Positions 8,660 through 17,636 of a stretch of 59,352 nucleotides of DNA are shown in pieces (within the stretch, counting starts at the first letter, position 1; every line of letters starts with the position of its first letter). The notes beneath the pieces are model-generated. The model saw nothing but the letters and a program-made list of their open reading frames with translations, was not told the origin of the DNA and did not search any database. The DNA is taken from positions 1 to 59,352 of the forward strand of contig NZ_JAMBNO010000022.1 in the NCBI RefSeq assembly GCF_023715105.1, given 5' to 3'. Both the position numbers and the translations under genes were made by a program. This DNA comes from Hydrogenophaga intermedia (lineage in GTDB: Bacteria; Pseudomonadota; Gammaproteobacteria; Burkholderiales; Burkholderiaceae_C).

Positions 8660-10327
8660 TCAAGTCGCGCTTACGTCGACTGCTCGCCATACGTGTCTAT
8701 CCTCCTTCGGGTGCTTGGCATACACAAGCACCGCAACAACGGTAGCGACATCTGCCGGGATTGTCTCAAGCATAAATGGAGGAACAAAGGCATCATCAAC
8801 AAAAGCGAAACCCTTAGGGTTCCGCTTCAAGTGACCAGTTTTCACCTTGACATCAACATCTGGACGAGGACCTGGTTCAACGGCGAAGAGATCCCTTCGG
8901 CCCGTCTTGGGATTTTGAGTCACCCGAAAACGAACGCCTTCGCCAACTTTGGGGGAATGTGACCCGATCCAAGCGTCGTTGTCGATTCCAACCTCCAGAT
9001 CCCGATCAACAAAGACTTTTGCCCGTCTCTCATCTGCTGCCTCGCGGGTTACCAGCCCCTGCCCCGAATCGGTGCAGTCCCAGTTGGCCCCATCCAAGCG
9101 AACTGAAACTTGAACAATTGCGTCACGATCACTATCCCGTTGCCTGCCGAGAACTAGCGTTACAGGATCTCCGACCTTGATATTGCGGCAACGAACGCCC
9201 GGCCCAACAATACTGACCGATGCACCATTGGATTCACGTATCGCAAAACGTGGAAGAGGCCGGACCTTCCTTTCCGGTTGAGCATCCTTTTGCGGCTGTG
9301 GCACGATCGTTCCCAAATAGGTCGCAGGTTTCACTTCCACGGAATCGAAACACAGTACCAGTGCGTCCTGGGAGTGGTGGGCGTAGAAGTCTCTTGCCCT
9401 TTCAGCACCTTGCGCTGACGGGTCGTACCAACTGCTGTTGATCAGTTCCTGAAGCTCCGCATCGATTCCCCAACCTTGTTCTTGCCGGAGCGTTATCGCC
9501 GAAGCCAGTTCGCTGCTTGCCTGAGCAAACTCACCGCGATCTGCCAACATCTGGGCAAGCTCACGGTGAACCTTCACAGTGAACTTGGGGTCTGAACCGC
9601 ATTCCAACGCCCGACACGCGCACGCTAATGCAAGGTCTGGCTGCTCCTCCGAATACAGCCTCGCCGCCTCGGCCCATACCCAAAACTCGTTTCTCTTCGC
9701 CTTGATGACTGGACCAAGAACTCCGGCAGCCTCGGCATGGCGATGGACGCGCCGCAGCAGATAAACTCTGTCCCAGTCCATCCATAGGGCATCGTCACCC
9801 TCAGCCACTGGTCGCACGCGGTCGATCCATTCAAGCGCCAGATCAATTTCCTCTTGGGCCGCATCAGGGAATGCCTTCATCCACTTCGCCAAGCCACGGG
9901 CGATTCCAAGGGCAATGGGCGGAAAACGATTTTCATCGAGTTGGTTGTACTGCCAATCTTCCGCAGCGAGGCCGTCGAAGCCCACCCACCGAACAAACCC
10001 AGGGAAGAATGGAAAGTGCGATGCGATCTTCGACAACTCGCGCAAGATGTTGGACAGCGCGTTGTCTGGACGGCGCTTCGGTTGCCGCGCGTAACGGCGT
10101 AACGCCTGATGAATCTGATTGACGACCGCGTTGGGGGCCGCCTGCCCTCCTTTTAGCTTGGAAACTATGGAAGACACATGGTTCTTGACTAAGCCATAGA
10201 ACGCCCAGTCAATCTGCGTCCGCAGTTTGAAGTTATCGGGATCGTCAGCAAGCTCTTGGAGACCAAGGTCAACAGCCTCTTGGAAACGCCCGGATTTACG
10301 GAGCGCTTGTACTTCTGCCCACGTCAT
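8660..10327 (-). CDS. TPR protein with C-terminal OB/cold-shock-like domain
   Basis: A 555-aa protein of unknown function. The first ~300 residues are helical with TPR-like pairs (MTWAEVQALRKSGRFQEAVDLG, AARLYSEEQPDLALACACRALE). The C-terminal half is beta-rich, and the stretch GHLKRNPKGFAFVDD at about residue 500 resembles the cold-shock/S1-type OB fold seen in RNA-binding proteins. Its start overlaps the stop of the NERD-helicase gene by 4 nt (10324-10327), so the two are translationally coupled and probably act together. I infer a nucleic-acid-linked, possibly RNA-sensing role in a two-gene defence unit. Domain calls are by eye. Confidence 0.6.
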   Translation of the reverse strand: MTWAEVQALRKSGRFQEAVDLGLQELADDPDNFKLRTQIDWAFYGLVKNHVSSIVSKLKGGQAAPNAVVNQIHQALRRYARQPKRRPDNALSNILRELSKIASHFPFFPGFVRWVGFDGLAAEDWQYNQLDENRFPPIALGIARGLAKWMKAFPDAAQEEIDLALEWIDRVRPVAEGDDALWMDWDRVYLLRRVHRHAEAAGVLGPVIKAKRNEFWVWAEAARLYSEEQPDLALACACRALECGSDPKFTVKVHRELAQMLADRGEFAQASSELASAITLRQEQGWGIDAELQELINSSWYDPSAQGAERARDFYAHHSQDALVLCFDSVEVKPATYLGTIVPQPQKDAQPERKVRPLPRFAIRESNGASVSIVGPGVRCRNIKVGDPVTLVLGRQRDSDRDAIVQVSVRLDGANWDCTDSGQGLVTREAADERRAKVFVDRDLEVGIDNDAWIGSHSPKVGEGVRFRVTQNPKTGRRDLFAVEPGPRPDVDVKVKTGHLKRNPKGFAFVDDAFVPPFMLETIPADVATVVAVLVYAKHPKEDRHVWRAVDVSAT

Positions 10328-13011
10328 TGGAAAACAGACCTTATCGTATCAACGGACTCTGGGCTGCTGCACGTCAACGGGCGCAAGCTGGATACGAGCC
10401 CCTGCTTGTCAAAGTTGATCTCAAGCCCGACTCGCTCATCCTGGCTGCGAGCAACCGTTATTGCCAAACGATACGAAGTCTCAGTGGCAGAAACGACTTT
10501 CCATCCAATTTGATCCAAGCGCGACCGAGTAGATCGGAGCAAGGAGGCAGCTTCCGGTGAAAAGTCATTCGTCGCGAGGCATTCAAAAGCCACGTCGGAA
10601 AGCAAACCCCAGTGCTCGGATTCCTTCACGTGCATGGCCGTGACGACATTTTTCCCGCTGTAGGCGATCCGCAGTAGGCAGTGTTCGCCCAGCGGGCCAG
10701 AAAGGTCATACTGTTCTTGGTAGGGGTGACAGGCCGCTTTTACGACCCGCCAGTCAAACTGCTCTGCGGCGTTGACGACACGAAGCCAGATGGCGACGGA
10801 CTTGAGAACGTCTTTCGATTGATCAAGCCCCTCGGGCAAGCTGCGTTGCTGATCTCTTTCGGACGCAATTCCGTTGGGCTGAAATACCCAGCCCGCGCCC
10901 ACTGCGATGTCAGCAGCCACCTTGACAGCGCCTGGTTTCCAAACAGCAGCGTCGAAGGGGTGTATGTCAGTGAAATTCAACAAAACCAGTTCACGCTCGG
11001 CCACAGTGAGTGCCGAGTACAGCCAACGGAAGAATCCTTCCGAGTGGCGGCCTGCTGCATGATCGCAATTCACGTAGCAAATCGGCTGTGACATGCCTTG
11101 GGCATGGTGAACCGTGGAGGCATAGCCATAACGGGCATACGTGAAATCTGGCGCGGTTGGTGGCGGGGACAGCATCTCTATCCCCTGTAGCGCCGCCTGT
11201 TTCCCGCCGAACGCTTTCTCTCTGTCGCGCTTTGCGACATTTCGCCAGACGCTTTCGGCAACTGCCGTCTCTTTGTCCAACTCCGGCTTTTCCGCCCGCA
11301 GGAACTCCTCGAACACCTCAAGTTCAATCTCATCGCGACGTTCGACCCTACACCTGATGGAATGGAACTTGATCGGGCCGCTCTTTACCCAGCTCAACCC
11401 TTGTTGGTACACGGATCGCTTGCCGACACTCGCGACTGTCAGACGCCCGCCGGACTGCACGGCTACCCGGGCGCCGAATACATCGCGCACATCAGGGCTC
11501 ACGTATACCTCCAGCAGGTCGCCCACCTCCACCGTGTCCAGGAGTTTCTTGCCGTGCAAGCGCTCACGAATCCACTGGATCAATGCGTTCGCCTGGCCAT
11601 GTGTCTCGGCCAAATACCAGACTGAACTTGGGTCTGCTTGGAAGTGATCCACCATCTCATTGGCCGCATCCTTCTTATCGAGAACCCTGAAACCCTCATC
11701 GGTTTCCAGTTCCAAAGCAGCAAATTTCTGGGCACGGATGGCGGTTACCAGCTTGACTGCGTTGGCCAGTTTGGCTGAACCACCTGTGGTGTCGATCAGT
11801 TGCGTCAGCTCTAGCGATTGGTGTTTTAGCTCACGTGACTTCTGGAAGTCACCCGAAAGCACGGCCCCCTCGCTGCCGCCGCGCTGAATCTGATACGGAT
11901 CGCCAAAGAAAACGACCTTGCGCGCCCCCTTGCCCAAAGCAGCAAAGTCGAAGAAGTCCGACAACAACTGGCCGCTGCCATATTGCTTGCCGTCAGGGGT
12001 AGAAAATCTTGAGTTACCCAGCAAGTGGGCGTCGTCCAGAAGGTAGACGCAGTCGGCCTCGTCATCGCAGGCGCGCAAGGGGATGACTTTGAGCTTCTTC
12101 TGTTCTGCTTCATTTTCCGGTTCATCATCACCGTTCACGCTGCCGGTGTAGAGATGCCCGTAGATGCTGTTGGACTCCACCTCTGCGCCATCGGCAAGGC
12201 GCCGGTTAGGTTGCAACACGATGGCTTGCTTGCCCGCCTTCTTGACCTCGTCGGCCAACTCAGCAAGCAAACGGCTCTTGCCGGTCGAAGTCATGCCCAG
12301 AACTGAAAGACTGACAGAATCGTCCGCAGCGACGAAGCTGCTCAGGGTCTGCAACGCCTCGCGTTGATGTCCGGTCAGCGGGGTGCGCGCTTGGGGTTGA
12401 TCCGGACGCGAATGAATATCGCGAACCTGTGGGCGAGTGGAGGCCCATTCAATCGGCTGAACGCCCAGCCTGCGGACAATCTCCAGCGCTTCGTCGCGAG
12501 CAATCCTCAACTCGGGTGACGACAGGCCATCGAGCATCACGGCGCAGTTGGCCAAATCCGACGGGTAGAACCAGGAGCGAACCTTGGAGGGAAATTCCAA
12601 CTGATCTTCAATCCCGCCTGAAAAGATGACACCGGCAGAGATATGACCCAGGTTGCGCCCGGACAGCAGCGCCTTGGATTGCAGCCAATCCAGAACGGAG
12701 AACTTGTTGTCGCGCAATTGCTGGTAGGGGTTGGCCTTCCGGCCGCCTTTGACTATCACACCATCCGCTTGCCAAGGCCCGTTCTCGGTGCCGGTCAATA
12801 CACCGCCATAACTCTTGAAGTCGGCCACCATGATGGCGGACGGCAGGATGCAGACCAAGTCGATTTCGGCGCCGTTCCACATCGCGTTTGCAACGGCAAC
12901 AATCCAGTCGGTACTGTCTGCCCAACGATCTTCCAGTCGCTCCAGAAAGATCTGGAGCATCTGGTTTTCGTGAGTCCGTCCGGCTTTTTCGCCGTAGACG
13001 ATCAATGTCAT
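10324..13011 (-). CDS. NERD-domain nuclease fused to SF1 DNA/RNA helicase
   Basis: An 895-aa fusion. Residues ~10-130 form a NERD-type nuclease domain with the PD-(D/E)XK-like residues Glu49, Asp51 (GAEIDLV) and Asp64-x-Lys66 (VADFKS). Residues ~215-650 form a superfamily 1 helicase: Walker A GMTSTGKS near 243, DEAD-like LLDDAHLL near 325, GDPYQ, and the late motif TVHHAQGMS near 630. The C-terminal ~200 residues are unassigned. NERD-SF1 proteins occur in mobile-element defence loci. It overlaps the TPR/OB gene downstream. Base composition looks lower in GC than the neighbouring transfer genes, consistent with separate acquisition. Confidence 0.75.
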   Translation of the reverse strand: MTLIVYGEKAGRTHENQMLQIFLERLEDRWADSTDWIVAVANAMWNGAEIDLVCILPSAIMVADFKSYGGVLTGTENGPWQADGVIVKGGRKANPYQQLRDNKFSVLDWLQSKALLSGRNLGHISAGVIFSGGIEDQLEFPSKVRSWFYPSDLANCAVMLDGLSSPELRIARDEALEIVRRLGVQPIEWASTRPQVRDIHSRPDQPQARTPLTGHQREALQTLSSFVAADDSVSLSVLGMTSTGKSRLLAELADEVKKAGKQAIVLQPNRRLADGAEVESNSIYGHLYTGSVNGDDEPENEAEQKKLKVIPLRACDDEADCVYLLDDAHLLGNSRFSTPDGKQYGSGQLLSDFFDFAALGKGARKVVFFGDPYQIQRGGSEGAVLSGDFQKSRELKHQSLELTQLIDTTGGSAKLANAVKLVTAIRAQKFAALELETDEGFRVLDKKDAANEMVDHFQADPSSVWYLAETHGQANALIQWIRERLHGKKLLDTVEVGDLLEVYVSPDVRDVFGARVAVQSGGRLTVASVGKRSVYQQGLSWVKSGPIKFHSIRCRVERRDEIELEVFEEFLRAEKPELDKETAVAESVWRNVAKRDREKAFGGKQAALQGIEMLSPPPTAPDFTYARYGYASTVHHAQGMSQPICYVNCDHAAGRHSEGFFRWLYSALTVAERELVLLNFTDIHPFDAAVWKPGAVKVAADIAVGAGWVFQPNGIASERDQQRSLPEGLDQSKDVLKSVAIWLRVVNAAEQFDWRVVKAACHPYQEQYDLSGPLGEHCLLRIAYSGKNVVTAMHVKESEHWGLLSDVAFECLATNDFSPEAASLLRSTRSRLDQIGWKVVSATETSYRLAITVARSQDERVGLEINFDKQGLVSSLRPLTCSSPESVDTIRSVFQ

Positions 13012-13273
13012 TGCCTGCCACTCCCCATAGGTCCCAAATTCATCTTGTTGCCTTAGGATACACGCGAGCTGAAGCGCCTCGCAGTGAGTAAGTAGTCCCC
13101 TTTGTGACCGGTTACTGTCGATATGAGGCCGCTCCGCATTTGAACCCGCGCGGCAGCACCCAGCCTTGAACGGTCAGAGGCAGCGAACGGGAGTTTGCTC
13201 GCGCCTGACTGGGACAACGCACCTGTCTGGAAAGCTGCTACTTCAGGGAAGGTGCGAGCCTTAACTACGCCAG
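13012..13273. other. Gene-free gap upstream of the NERD-helicase gene
   Basis: This 262-bp stretch separates two minus-strand genes. An open frame across it (part of 13053-13616 on the minus strand) overlaps the end of the next gene and shows no recognisable domain. It should hold the promoter of the NERD-helicase/TPR unit and perhaps the terminator of the gene to its right, but I see no clear elements of either. Confidence 0.4.
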
Positions 13274-14503
13274 TTACGGCACATTGCCCAATGACCGCTT
13301 CATACAGGCAGACTTCGGTCTGTCGGCTGCAAGCACTTGCCCAATGGTGGCGTGGGCTTGTTGAGTTTGCTGTGTGGCGGCTGCTGCTTCGATGGCCATT
13401 CGATGCGCATCCTGCACATCCATGCCGGTGAGTTCGTAACCGTGGCCCAGTGACATCCAGTGCAACGAGGCCAGCGCACATTGCATGGCGAAGTCTGGTT
13501 GCGTCTTCAGGTGGTCGCGTGCGGCGCGGTTCAGGGTCTTGGGGTCGCACGGGGTGGCCCAAGCCAGGCGGGTCGCCTGGTCGAAGAGTTTCAGCGTCTT
13601 GGCGGTGGCAAACCACTTGCCGGGTTCACCGGGTGTGGATGCGATCAGGTGGTTCAGCAGCTTGTCTTTGCCCAGCTCGGGGTACTTCTTGGCGACGGCC
13701 CGGAAGGTGGCGATGTGGGTGTTGGCCTGATTGGCGAGCAGCGCGTACTGGTTGAAGGCTTCGGCGCGGCGACCGGCCTTGAGCAGTTCTTCTTCAGCAA
13801 AGCGGGCGATGGATGTTTCGCTGGTTGTGCTGCCTGCGCGTTCACGCAGGTAGGCGATGGCTTCATCGATCTGGCCTCGGGTCGCCAACACTTTGGCACC
13901 CCAGACCAGGTAGGGCCAAATCGGGTGCGGGTCCATGTCCAGTAACTCCAGGAGCTGATCGTGCCGCTCGGCCTTGAACAGGGCGCTGTAACAGAGGGTG
14001 GCGCCGGAGAAGAAGGCGTAGGTGCCGCGCTTGCGCTCTCGCAAGACGTTTTTCAGGGTTGGTAGGAGCTGGTCGACCCAGGCGGAGGCGAGTTCTTTTG
14101 TAGCGCACAGATCGCCCCAGTGATCACCGAGGGCTTCGATGTAGGGGGGATCGTCTTCCTGAATGGCCTCGAACAGGCGGTCGAGCCATTGCTGGCGCAC
14201 CTTGGTGCTCACGGGCGCATGGCTGATCAGGGGCGCCAGTTCCTGGACCGCGGCGTGGGTGGCGTTGCCCAGGGCGCCTGACGAACTGTCGATCTGGCAC
14301 AGGGCAGGGGAAAGCTTCTCGAGCAGCAGCACGGCACCTTCGGCGGCACAGGCGGTGTCGTGGCGGGCAACGGCACGGATCTCGGTCAGGGCTTCGTTGA
14401 TGCGGCCTATGGCCAGCTGAGTGCCTTTCCAGCCAAACGCGCCCCTGCGAAACCGGGTACGGAAGGCCCAAGATGTGGTGTCGGCTCTGGCGGCGGTGGT
14501 CAT
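13274..14503 (-). CDS. Helical-repeat protein of unknown function
   Basis: A 409-aa, mostly alpha-helical protein rich in alanine and leucine, with TPR/HEAT-like helix pairs such as ELLDMDPHPIWPYLVWGAKVL and GQIDEAIAYLRERAG. No catalytic motif or signal peptide is seen. The composition resembles the GC-rich transfer genes rather than the helicase unit to its left, so it more likely belongs to the element backbone. It starts 396 bp before, and diverges from, the radC-like gene. I do not recognise a named family. Confidence 0.55.
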   Translation of the reverse strand: MTTAARADTTSWAFRTRFRRGAFGWKGTQLAIGRINEALTEIRAVARHDTACAAEGAVLLLEKLSPALCQIDSSSGALGNATHAAVQELAPLISHAPVSTKVRQQWLDRLFEAIQEDDPPYIEALGDHWGDLCATKELASAWVDQLLPTLKNVLRERKRGTYAFFSGATLCYSALFKAERHDQLLELLDMDPHPIWPYLVWGAKVLATRGQIDEAIAYLRERAGSTTSETSIARFAEEELLKAGRRAEAFNQYALLANQANTHIATFRAVAKKYPELGKDKLLNHLIASTPGEPGKWFATAKTLKLFDQATRLAWATPCDPKTLNRAARDHLKTQPDFAMQCALASLHWMSLGHGYELTGMDVQDAHRMAIEAAAATQQTQQAHATIGQVLAADRPKSACMKRSLGNVP

Positions 14504-14899
14504 GGGGTATGCAAATGGATCTGGGTGACTTGTCTTCGGTGCTGTCGGGTGCAGCAGTTGAAGAGTGCCGATTTTGATATAGCGTCCCGGCGTGCCGCCG
14601 TCGCGCTCTGCGGGCTGCGCCCCGCGCCCCTGTGTGGCGCGGCCATTCGGCTCCGATCCCTGACGTCTCCGGCCGATGGCATGCCCCCGGCCTGCGCGCT
14701 GCGCTTGCCTGTTTCACGCCTGCAGGTGTGGTGGGGCTGGCTTGCTGAGCCCTTCATCCTTGCACACCGTTCTCGCCGTCAAGGTCTGCGCGCCCTGTGG
14801 GCGCTGGCGGCCGTTCGGCCGTCTTCGAACCTGTGACCGCTGCGCTGCGGCGTGCCGGTTCCGGTCTCGGGCAATCCCGCCCGATCACCGGAGTTGGTC
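14504..14899. other. GC-rich intergenic region between divergent genes
   Basis: No gene is supported in this 396-bp stretch between the divergent helical-repeat and radC-like genes. It must contain both promoters. Several short GC-rich palindromes are visible, for example GGCGGCCGTTCGGCCGTC near 14808-14825. Open frames that cross it on either strand carry no domain and overlap the flanking genes. Confidence 0.5.
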
Positions 14900-15436
14900 A
14901 TGCAGCACGATCTGTTCTCTTCCCTCGATTCCTTCCTGTCGGTGCCCGCTGGTTCGGGCGGCTTGCTCATCCGCGATGTGACTGGGCAGTACCGTCCCGC
15001 CGAGGCCGACGAGGTTCTGCTGGCCGCGCAGCGCTTGCTGGCGGCCCAAGTGCGCGGCAGCGACCTGATGGACTCGCCTGCCGTGGTCAAGGAATTCCTG
15101 CGCTCTCGCCTGGGCCATCTGCCGCACGAGGTGTTTGCGGTGATGCACCTGGACTCACAGAACCGTGTGCTGGACTACGTCGAGATGTTCCGGGGCACGG
15201 TGAGCCAGACATCGGTTTACCCGCGCGAGGTGGTGCGCGATGCACTGCTTCGGAACAGCTGCGCACTGGTCCTGGTGCACAACCATCCCAGCGGCGCTGC
15301 CCGTCCATCGAGGGCCGACGAGGTTCTGACGCAGACCATCAAGGCTGCAGCGGCTCTGGTCGATGTGAGGGTGCTCGACCACTTCATTGTGGCGGGCGAC
15401 TCCGTGAATTCGATGGCCGAATTGGGAATGGTCTAA
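14900..15436 (+). CDS. radC: RadC-family JAMM/JAB domain protein
   Basis: A 178-aa protein made almost entirely of the MPN+/JAMM metalloprotease-like domain found on plasmids and ICEs. The metal site is intact: Glu95 in EMFRGT, then HNHPSG with His127 and His129, and Asp140 in SRADE. The helix-hairpin-helix part of chromosomal RadC is absent. Mobile-element RadC proteins are widespread, but their role is unsettled; older claims of a DNA-repair function are not well supported. The ATG at 14900 follows a GGAG; the frame is open back to 14852. A strong terminator follows the stop. Confidence 0.85.
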   Translation: MQHDLFSSLDSFLSVPAGSGGLLIRDVTGQYRPAEADEVLLAAQRLLAAQVRGSDLMDSPAVVKEFLRSRLGHLPHEVFAVMHLDSQNRVLDYVEMFRGTVSQTSVYPREVVRDALLRNSCALVLVHNHPSGAARPSRADEVLTQTIKAAAALVDVRVLDHFIVAGDSVNSMAELGMV

Positions 15437-15440
15437 ACCC

Positions 15441-15466
15441 TGGGGCCTTCTGCCCCAATTTTTTGT
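15441..15466 (+). terminator. Intrinsic terminator after the radC-like gene
   Basis: TGGGGC (15441-15446) and GCCCCA (15452-15457) pair around a 5-nt CTTCT loop and are followed by ATTTTTTG. The hairpin starts 5 nt after the radC stop codon. It is a textbook rho-independent terminator, so the next gene needs its own promoter. Confidence 0.85.
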
Positions 15467-16137
15467 TGTTGATCAGCGCGCAGTGCGCGGGAATAGGGGA
15501 GGGCGAAGCACGGCCGGTGATCACTGGCAGCACGGGGAGCAGCGGCCCTGTCCCGTGCCCGGGGAACGCGGTCTGGTTTCCTTCCCGCTGCGCGGGAACG
15601 AGCCCGCTGGACGAACTGACGTTCGGTCCGCTCCCGCCGCTGCGCTGTGGTCCCGTCCCGTTCGCCAGATCGTCCCCCCGGTCACCCGCCATGCCCGAAG
15701 CCGGGCCGCTGGGACTACCGGAGACAGCAAACCCCTGAAGTGATCGCATCGGCTCGAACGCCGCGCCAGTCGCTGCGCTTGGTGTCACGCCGTCCGCAGA
15801 GCCGCCGCTGCTCAAGTCACACGGTCGCCTGCGCTTCGCTGGTCGCCCGAAGAGGCTGTGGCAGCGCGTGCGCCAATGGGCCCACCGTCATCCCCCCACG
15901 GCGCCCCCATCCACAGGTGAGGGGGACTTGTGGGGGGATCTTTCAGCGGTGGGCCAGGTGACTGGCTCACTGTTTCGTGCTGCAAGGTTTCCCCATCCCC
16001 CACCCCTTCCCGAGGGAAGGGGCCTTGCCCACCCCCCGCCCGCCCGTGGGCGGGAGCGAGGGAGTCCGAGCGAGAGGATCAGCTTTGAGGAACCCGGGTC
16101 GGGGTCCGGCTGATTCGCTTATGCAAGGAGTTCCACC
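15467..16137. other. 671-bp non-coding region with stacked palindromes
   Basis: No gene is supported here. The right half is unusually rich in perfect inverted repeats. A nested stem-loop spans 15880-15954: GCCCACCG with CGGTGGGC, then ATCCCCCCAC with GTGGGGGGAT, then CCCCC with GGGGG inside. Next come CCCCTTCCC/GGGAAGGGG at 16003-16022 and CCCGCCC/GGGCGGG at 16039-16054. A ribosome site AAGGAG follows for the SSB-like gene at 16138. The structures may regulate the replication-type genes downstream or be a single-strand initiation site. Confidence 0.6.
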
Positions 16138-16590
16138 ATGGCCAACGTTCAAGTCATCCAGCGTCACGCGCACCTGGCATCTGCCGTCAAGCTCGAATTC
16201 GTCAACGGGCGCGAGGGCAAGGTCGCCAAGGCGGTGCTAACCGCCATCAGCAACAGCCGCCGGGGCAGCGGCGACGAGCGGTCCGAAGAAGCCACCGCGA
16301 TCCAGTGGACGCTGTGGGCCAAGCAGGCCGAACACGCGGCCGAGTACCTGGGCAAAGGCTCGCACGTGAACATCGTCGGCCGGGTGCGCAACAACCACTA
16401 CCAGGACAGCGACGGGGCCGAGGTCTACGGGCTGGCGTTCACCGTGGACGAGATCGACTACCTCGACAGCAAGGCCGAAGGCGAGGCCCGCCGCGCGCGT
16501 GAAGGTGCAGGCGATCCACCCGCAGCCGCTCCTAGCGCACCCACCCCCAGCCGCAAGGCCCGCAACGAGCGCCAACCGGCGCACGCCTGA
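16138..16590 (+). CDS. Single-stranded DNA-binding protein, ICE type
   Basis: A 150-aa OB-fold protein of the kind encoded by ICEs and large plasmids (SSB-like, near DUF3577). Residues ~1-115 contain the beta-strand pattern HLASAVKLEFVNG, the aromatic AIQWTLWAKQAEHAAEYLGKGSHVNI and GRVRNNHYQD seen in SSB proteins. The C-terminal tail is short, basic and proline/alanine-rich, without the acidic DDDIPF tip of chromosomal SSB. It probably coats the transferred or replicating single strand. A good Shine-Dalgarno (AAGGAG) precedes the ATG. Confidence 0.78.
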   Translation: MANVQVIQRHAHLASAVKLEFVNGREGKVAKAVLTAISNSRRGSGDERSEEATAIQWTLWAKQAEHAAEYLGKGSHVNIVGRVRNNHYQDSDGAEVYGLAFTVDEIDYLDSKAEGEARRAREGAGDPPAAAPSAPTPSRKARNERQPAHA

Positions 16591-16599
16591 CGCAGCACA

Positions 16600-16622
16600 C
16601 CGGGCGGTGTCCAGCCGCCCGG
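16600..16622 (+). terminator. GC hairpin between the SSB-like and DUF932 genes
   Basis: CCGGGCGG (16600-16607) and CCGCCCGG (16615-16622) form a perfect 8-bp stem with a 7-nt loop, 9 bp after the SSB-like stop. It is followed only by CTTTCCC, so it may attenuate transcription or protect the mRNA 3' end rather than fully terminate. Confidence 0.5.
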
Positions 16623-16668
16623 CTTTCCCATCCCAACCCATTTCAAGTCTGATTTCTGGAGCATCACC

Positions 16669-17529
16669 ATGAACACCGTCCAAGCTTCCCGCCCCCTGGC
16701 CACCCGCTTTGGCCAGAACACCTTCGTCATCCGAAGCGAGACACCGCTGACCGAAGACCAGATGCGCCGGGCCGCACCGTCCATCTTTGCCGAAGGCAAA
16801 CACGGCAGCCGTTCCGAGCGCTACACCTACATCCCTACCATCGACGTGCTGCGCGGTCTGCGGCAGGAGGGCTTCGAGCCCTTCATGGTGGCCCAGAGCA
16901 AGAGCCGCATCGAAGGCAAGACCGAGTTCACCAAACACATGATCCGCATGCGCCACGCTGGGCAAGTGAACACCCGGCCCGAGGCCAACGAGATCATCCT
17001 GATCAACAGCCACGACGGCGCCAGCAGCTACCAGATGCTTTCGGGTCTGTTCAGGTTCGTCTGTTGCAACGGTCTGGTGGTCGGCGACGTCACCAACGAC
17101 ATCCGTATCCCGCACAAGGGCAACATCCAGGATGAGGTGATCGAAGGCGCGTTCCGGGTGCTGGAGGACTTCGAGGTGGTGGACGCATCCACCGACAGCA
17201 TGAAGGCCCTGCCGCTGCAGCGCGAGGAACAGCAGGCCTTTGCCACCGCCGCCCTGGCGCTGCGCTACGGTGAACGGGGGGAGGGTGAACCACCGGCCCC
17301 GGTGACCGCTGAGCAGCTGATCGAAGCCCGCCGGCCGGAAGACTTCGGCAACAGCCTGTGGACCACGTTCCAGCGGGTGCAGGAAAACGCCCTGCGCGGT
17401 GGTCAGCCCGGGCGCGGAGCCAAGGGTCGGCGCCTGCACACCCGCCCGGTGGCCAGCATCGACCGCAGCGTGAGCCTGAACCGCGCGCTGTGGGTTCTGG
17501 CCGAAGAGATGCGCAAGCTCAAAGCCTGA
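16669..17529 (+). CDS. DUF932 domain protein
   Basis: A 286-aa protein belonging to DUF932, a family common on plasmids, phages and ICEs with no settled biochemical role. Conserved stretches seen are YTYIPTIDVLRGLRQEGFEPF, HMIRMRH, EIILINSHDGASSYQML and GLFRFVCCNGLVVGD. No signal peptide or membrane segment is visible. It follows the SSB-like gene on the same strand and is likely co-expressed with it. Neighbours suggest a role in element maintenance or in modifying replication in a new host. Confidence 0.82.
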   Translation: MNTVQASRPLATRFGQNTFVIRSETPLTEDQMRRAAPSIFAEGKHGSRSERYTYIPTIDVLRGLRQEGFEPFMVAQSKSRIEGKTEFTKHMIRMRHAGQVNTRPEANEIILINSHDGASSYQMLSGLFRFVCCNGLVVGDVTNDIRIPHKGNIQDEVIEGAFRVLEDFEVVDASTDSMKALPLQREEQQAFATAALALRYGERGEGEPPAPVTAEQLIEARRPEDFGNSLWTTFQRVQENALRGGQPGRGAKGRRLHTRPVASIDRSVSLNRALWVLAEEMRKLKA

Positions 17530-17541
17530 ACGCGCTTAACG

Positions 17542-17570
17542 CCACACCGCCCCAACGCTGGGCGGTGTGG
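17542..17570. terminator. Bidirectional hairpin between convergent genes
   Basis: CCACACCGCCC (17542-17552) and GGGCGGTGTGG (17560-17570) form a perfect 11-bp stem with a 7-nt loop. It lies between the ends of the DUF932 gene and the stbC-like gene, which converge. There is no T-tract, but the position and strength fit a shared barrier to read-through. Confidence 0.6.
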
Positions 17571-17636
17571 TCCACCAGAAATTCCGAAACGCGCTCGCCG
17601 GCTGTCGCCGGCTCGCGCGATTTCGGCTGCAGCTTC

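Noticed and set aside
13053..13616. A 187-aa minus-strand open frame in the gap beside the helical-repeat gene
   Set aside because: It overlaps the 3' end of a better-supported gene in another frame and shows no domain; its composition is typical of a GC-rich shadow.
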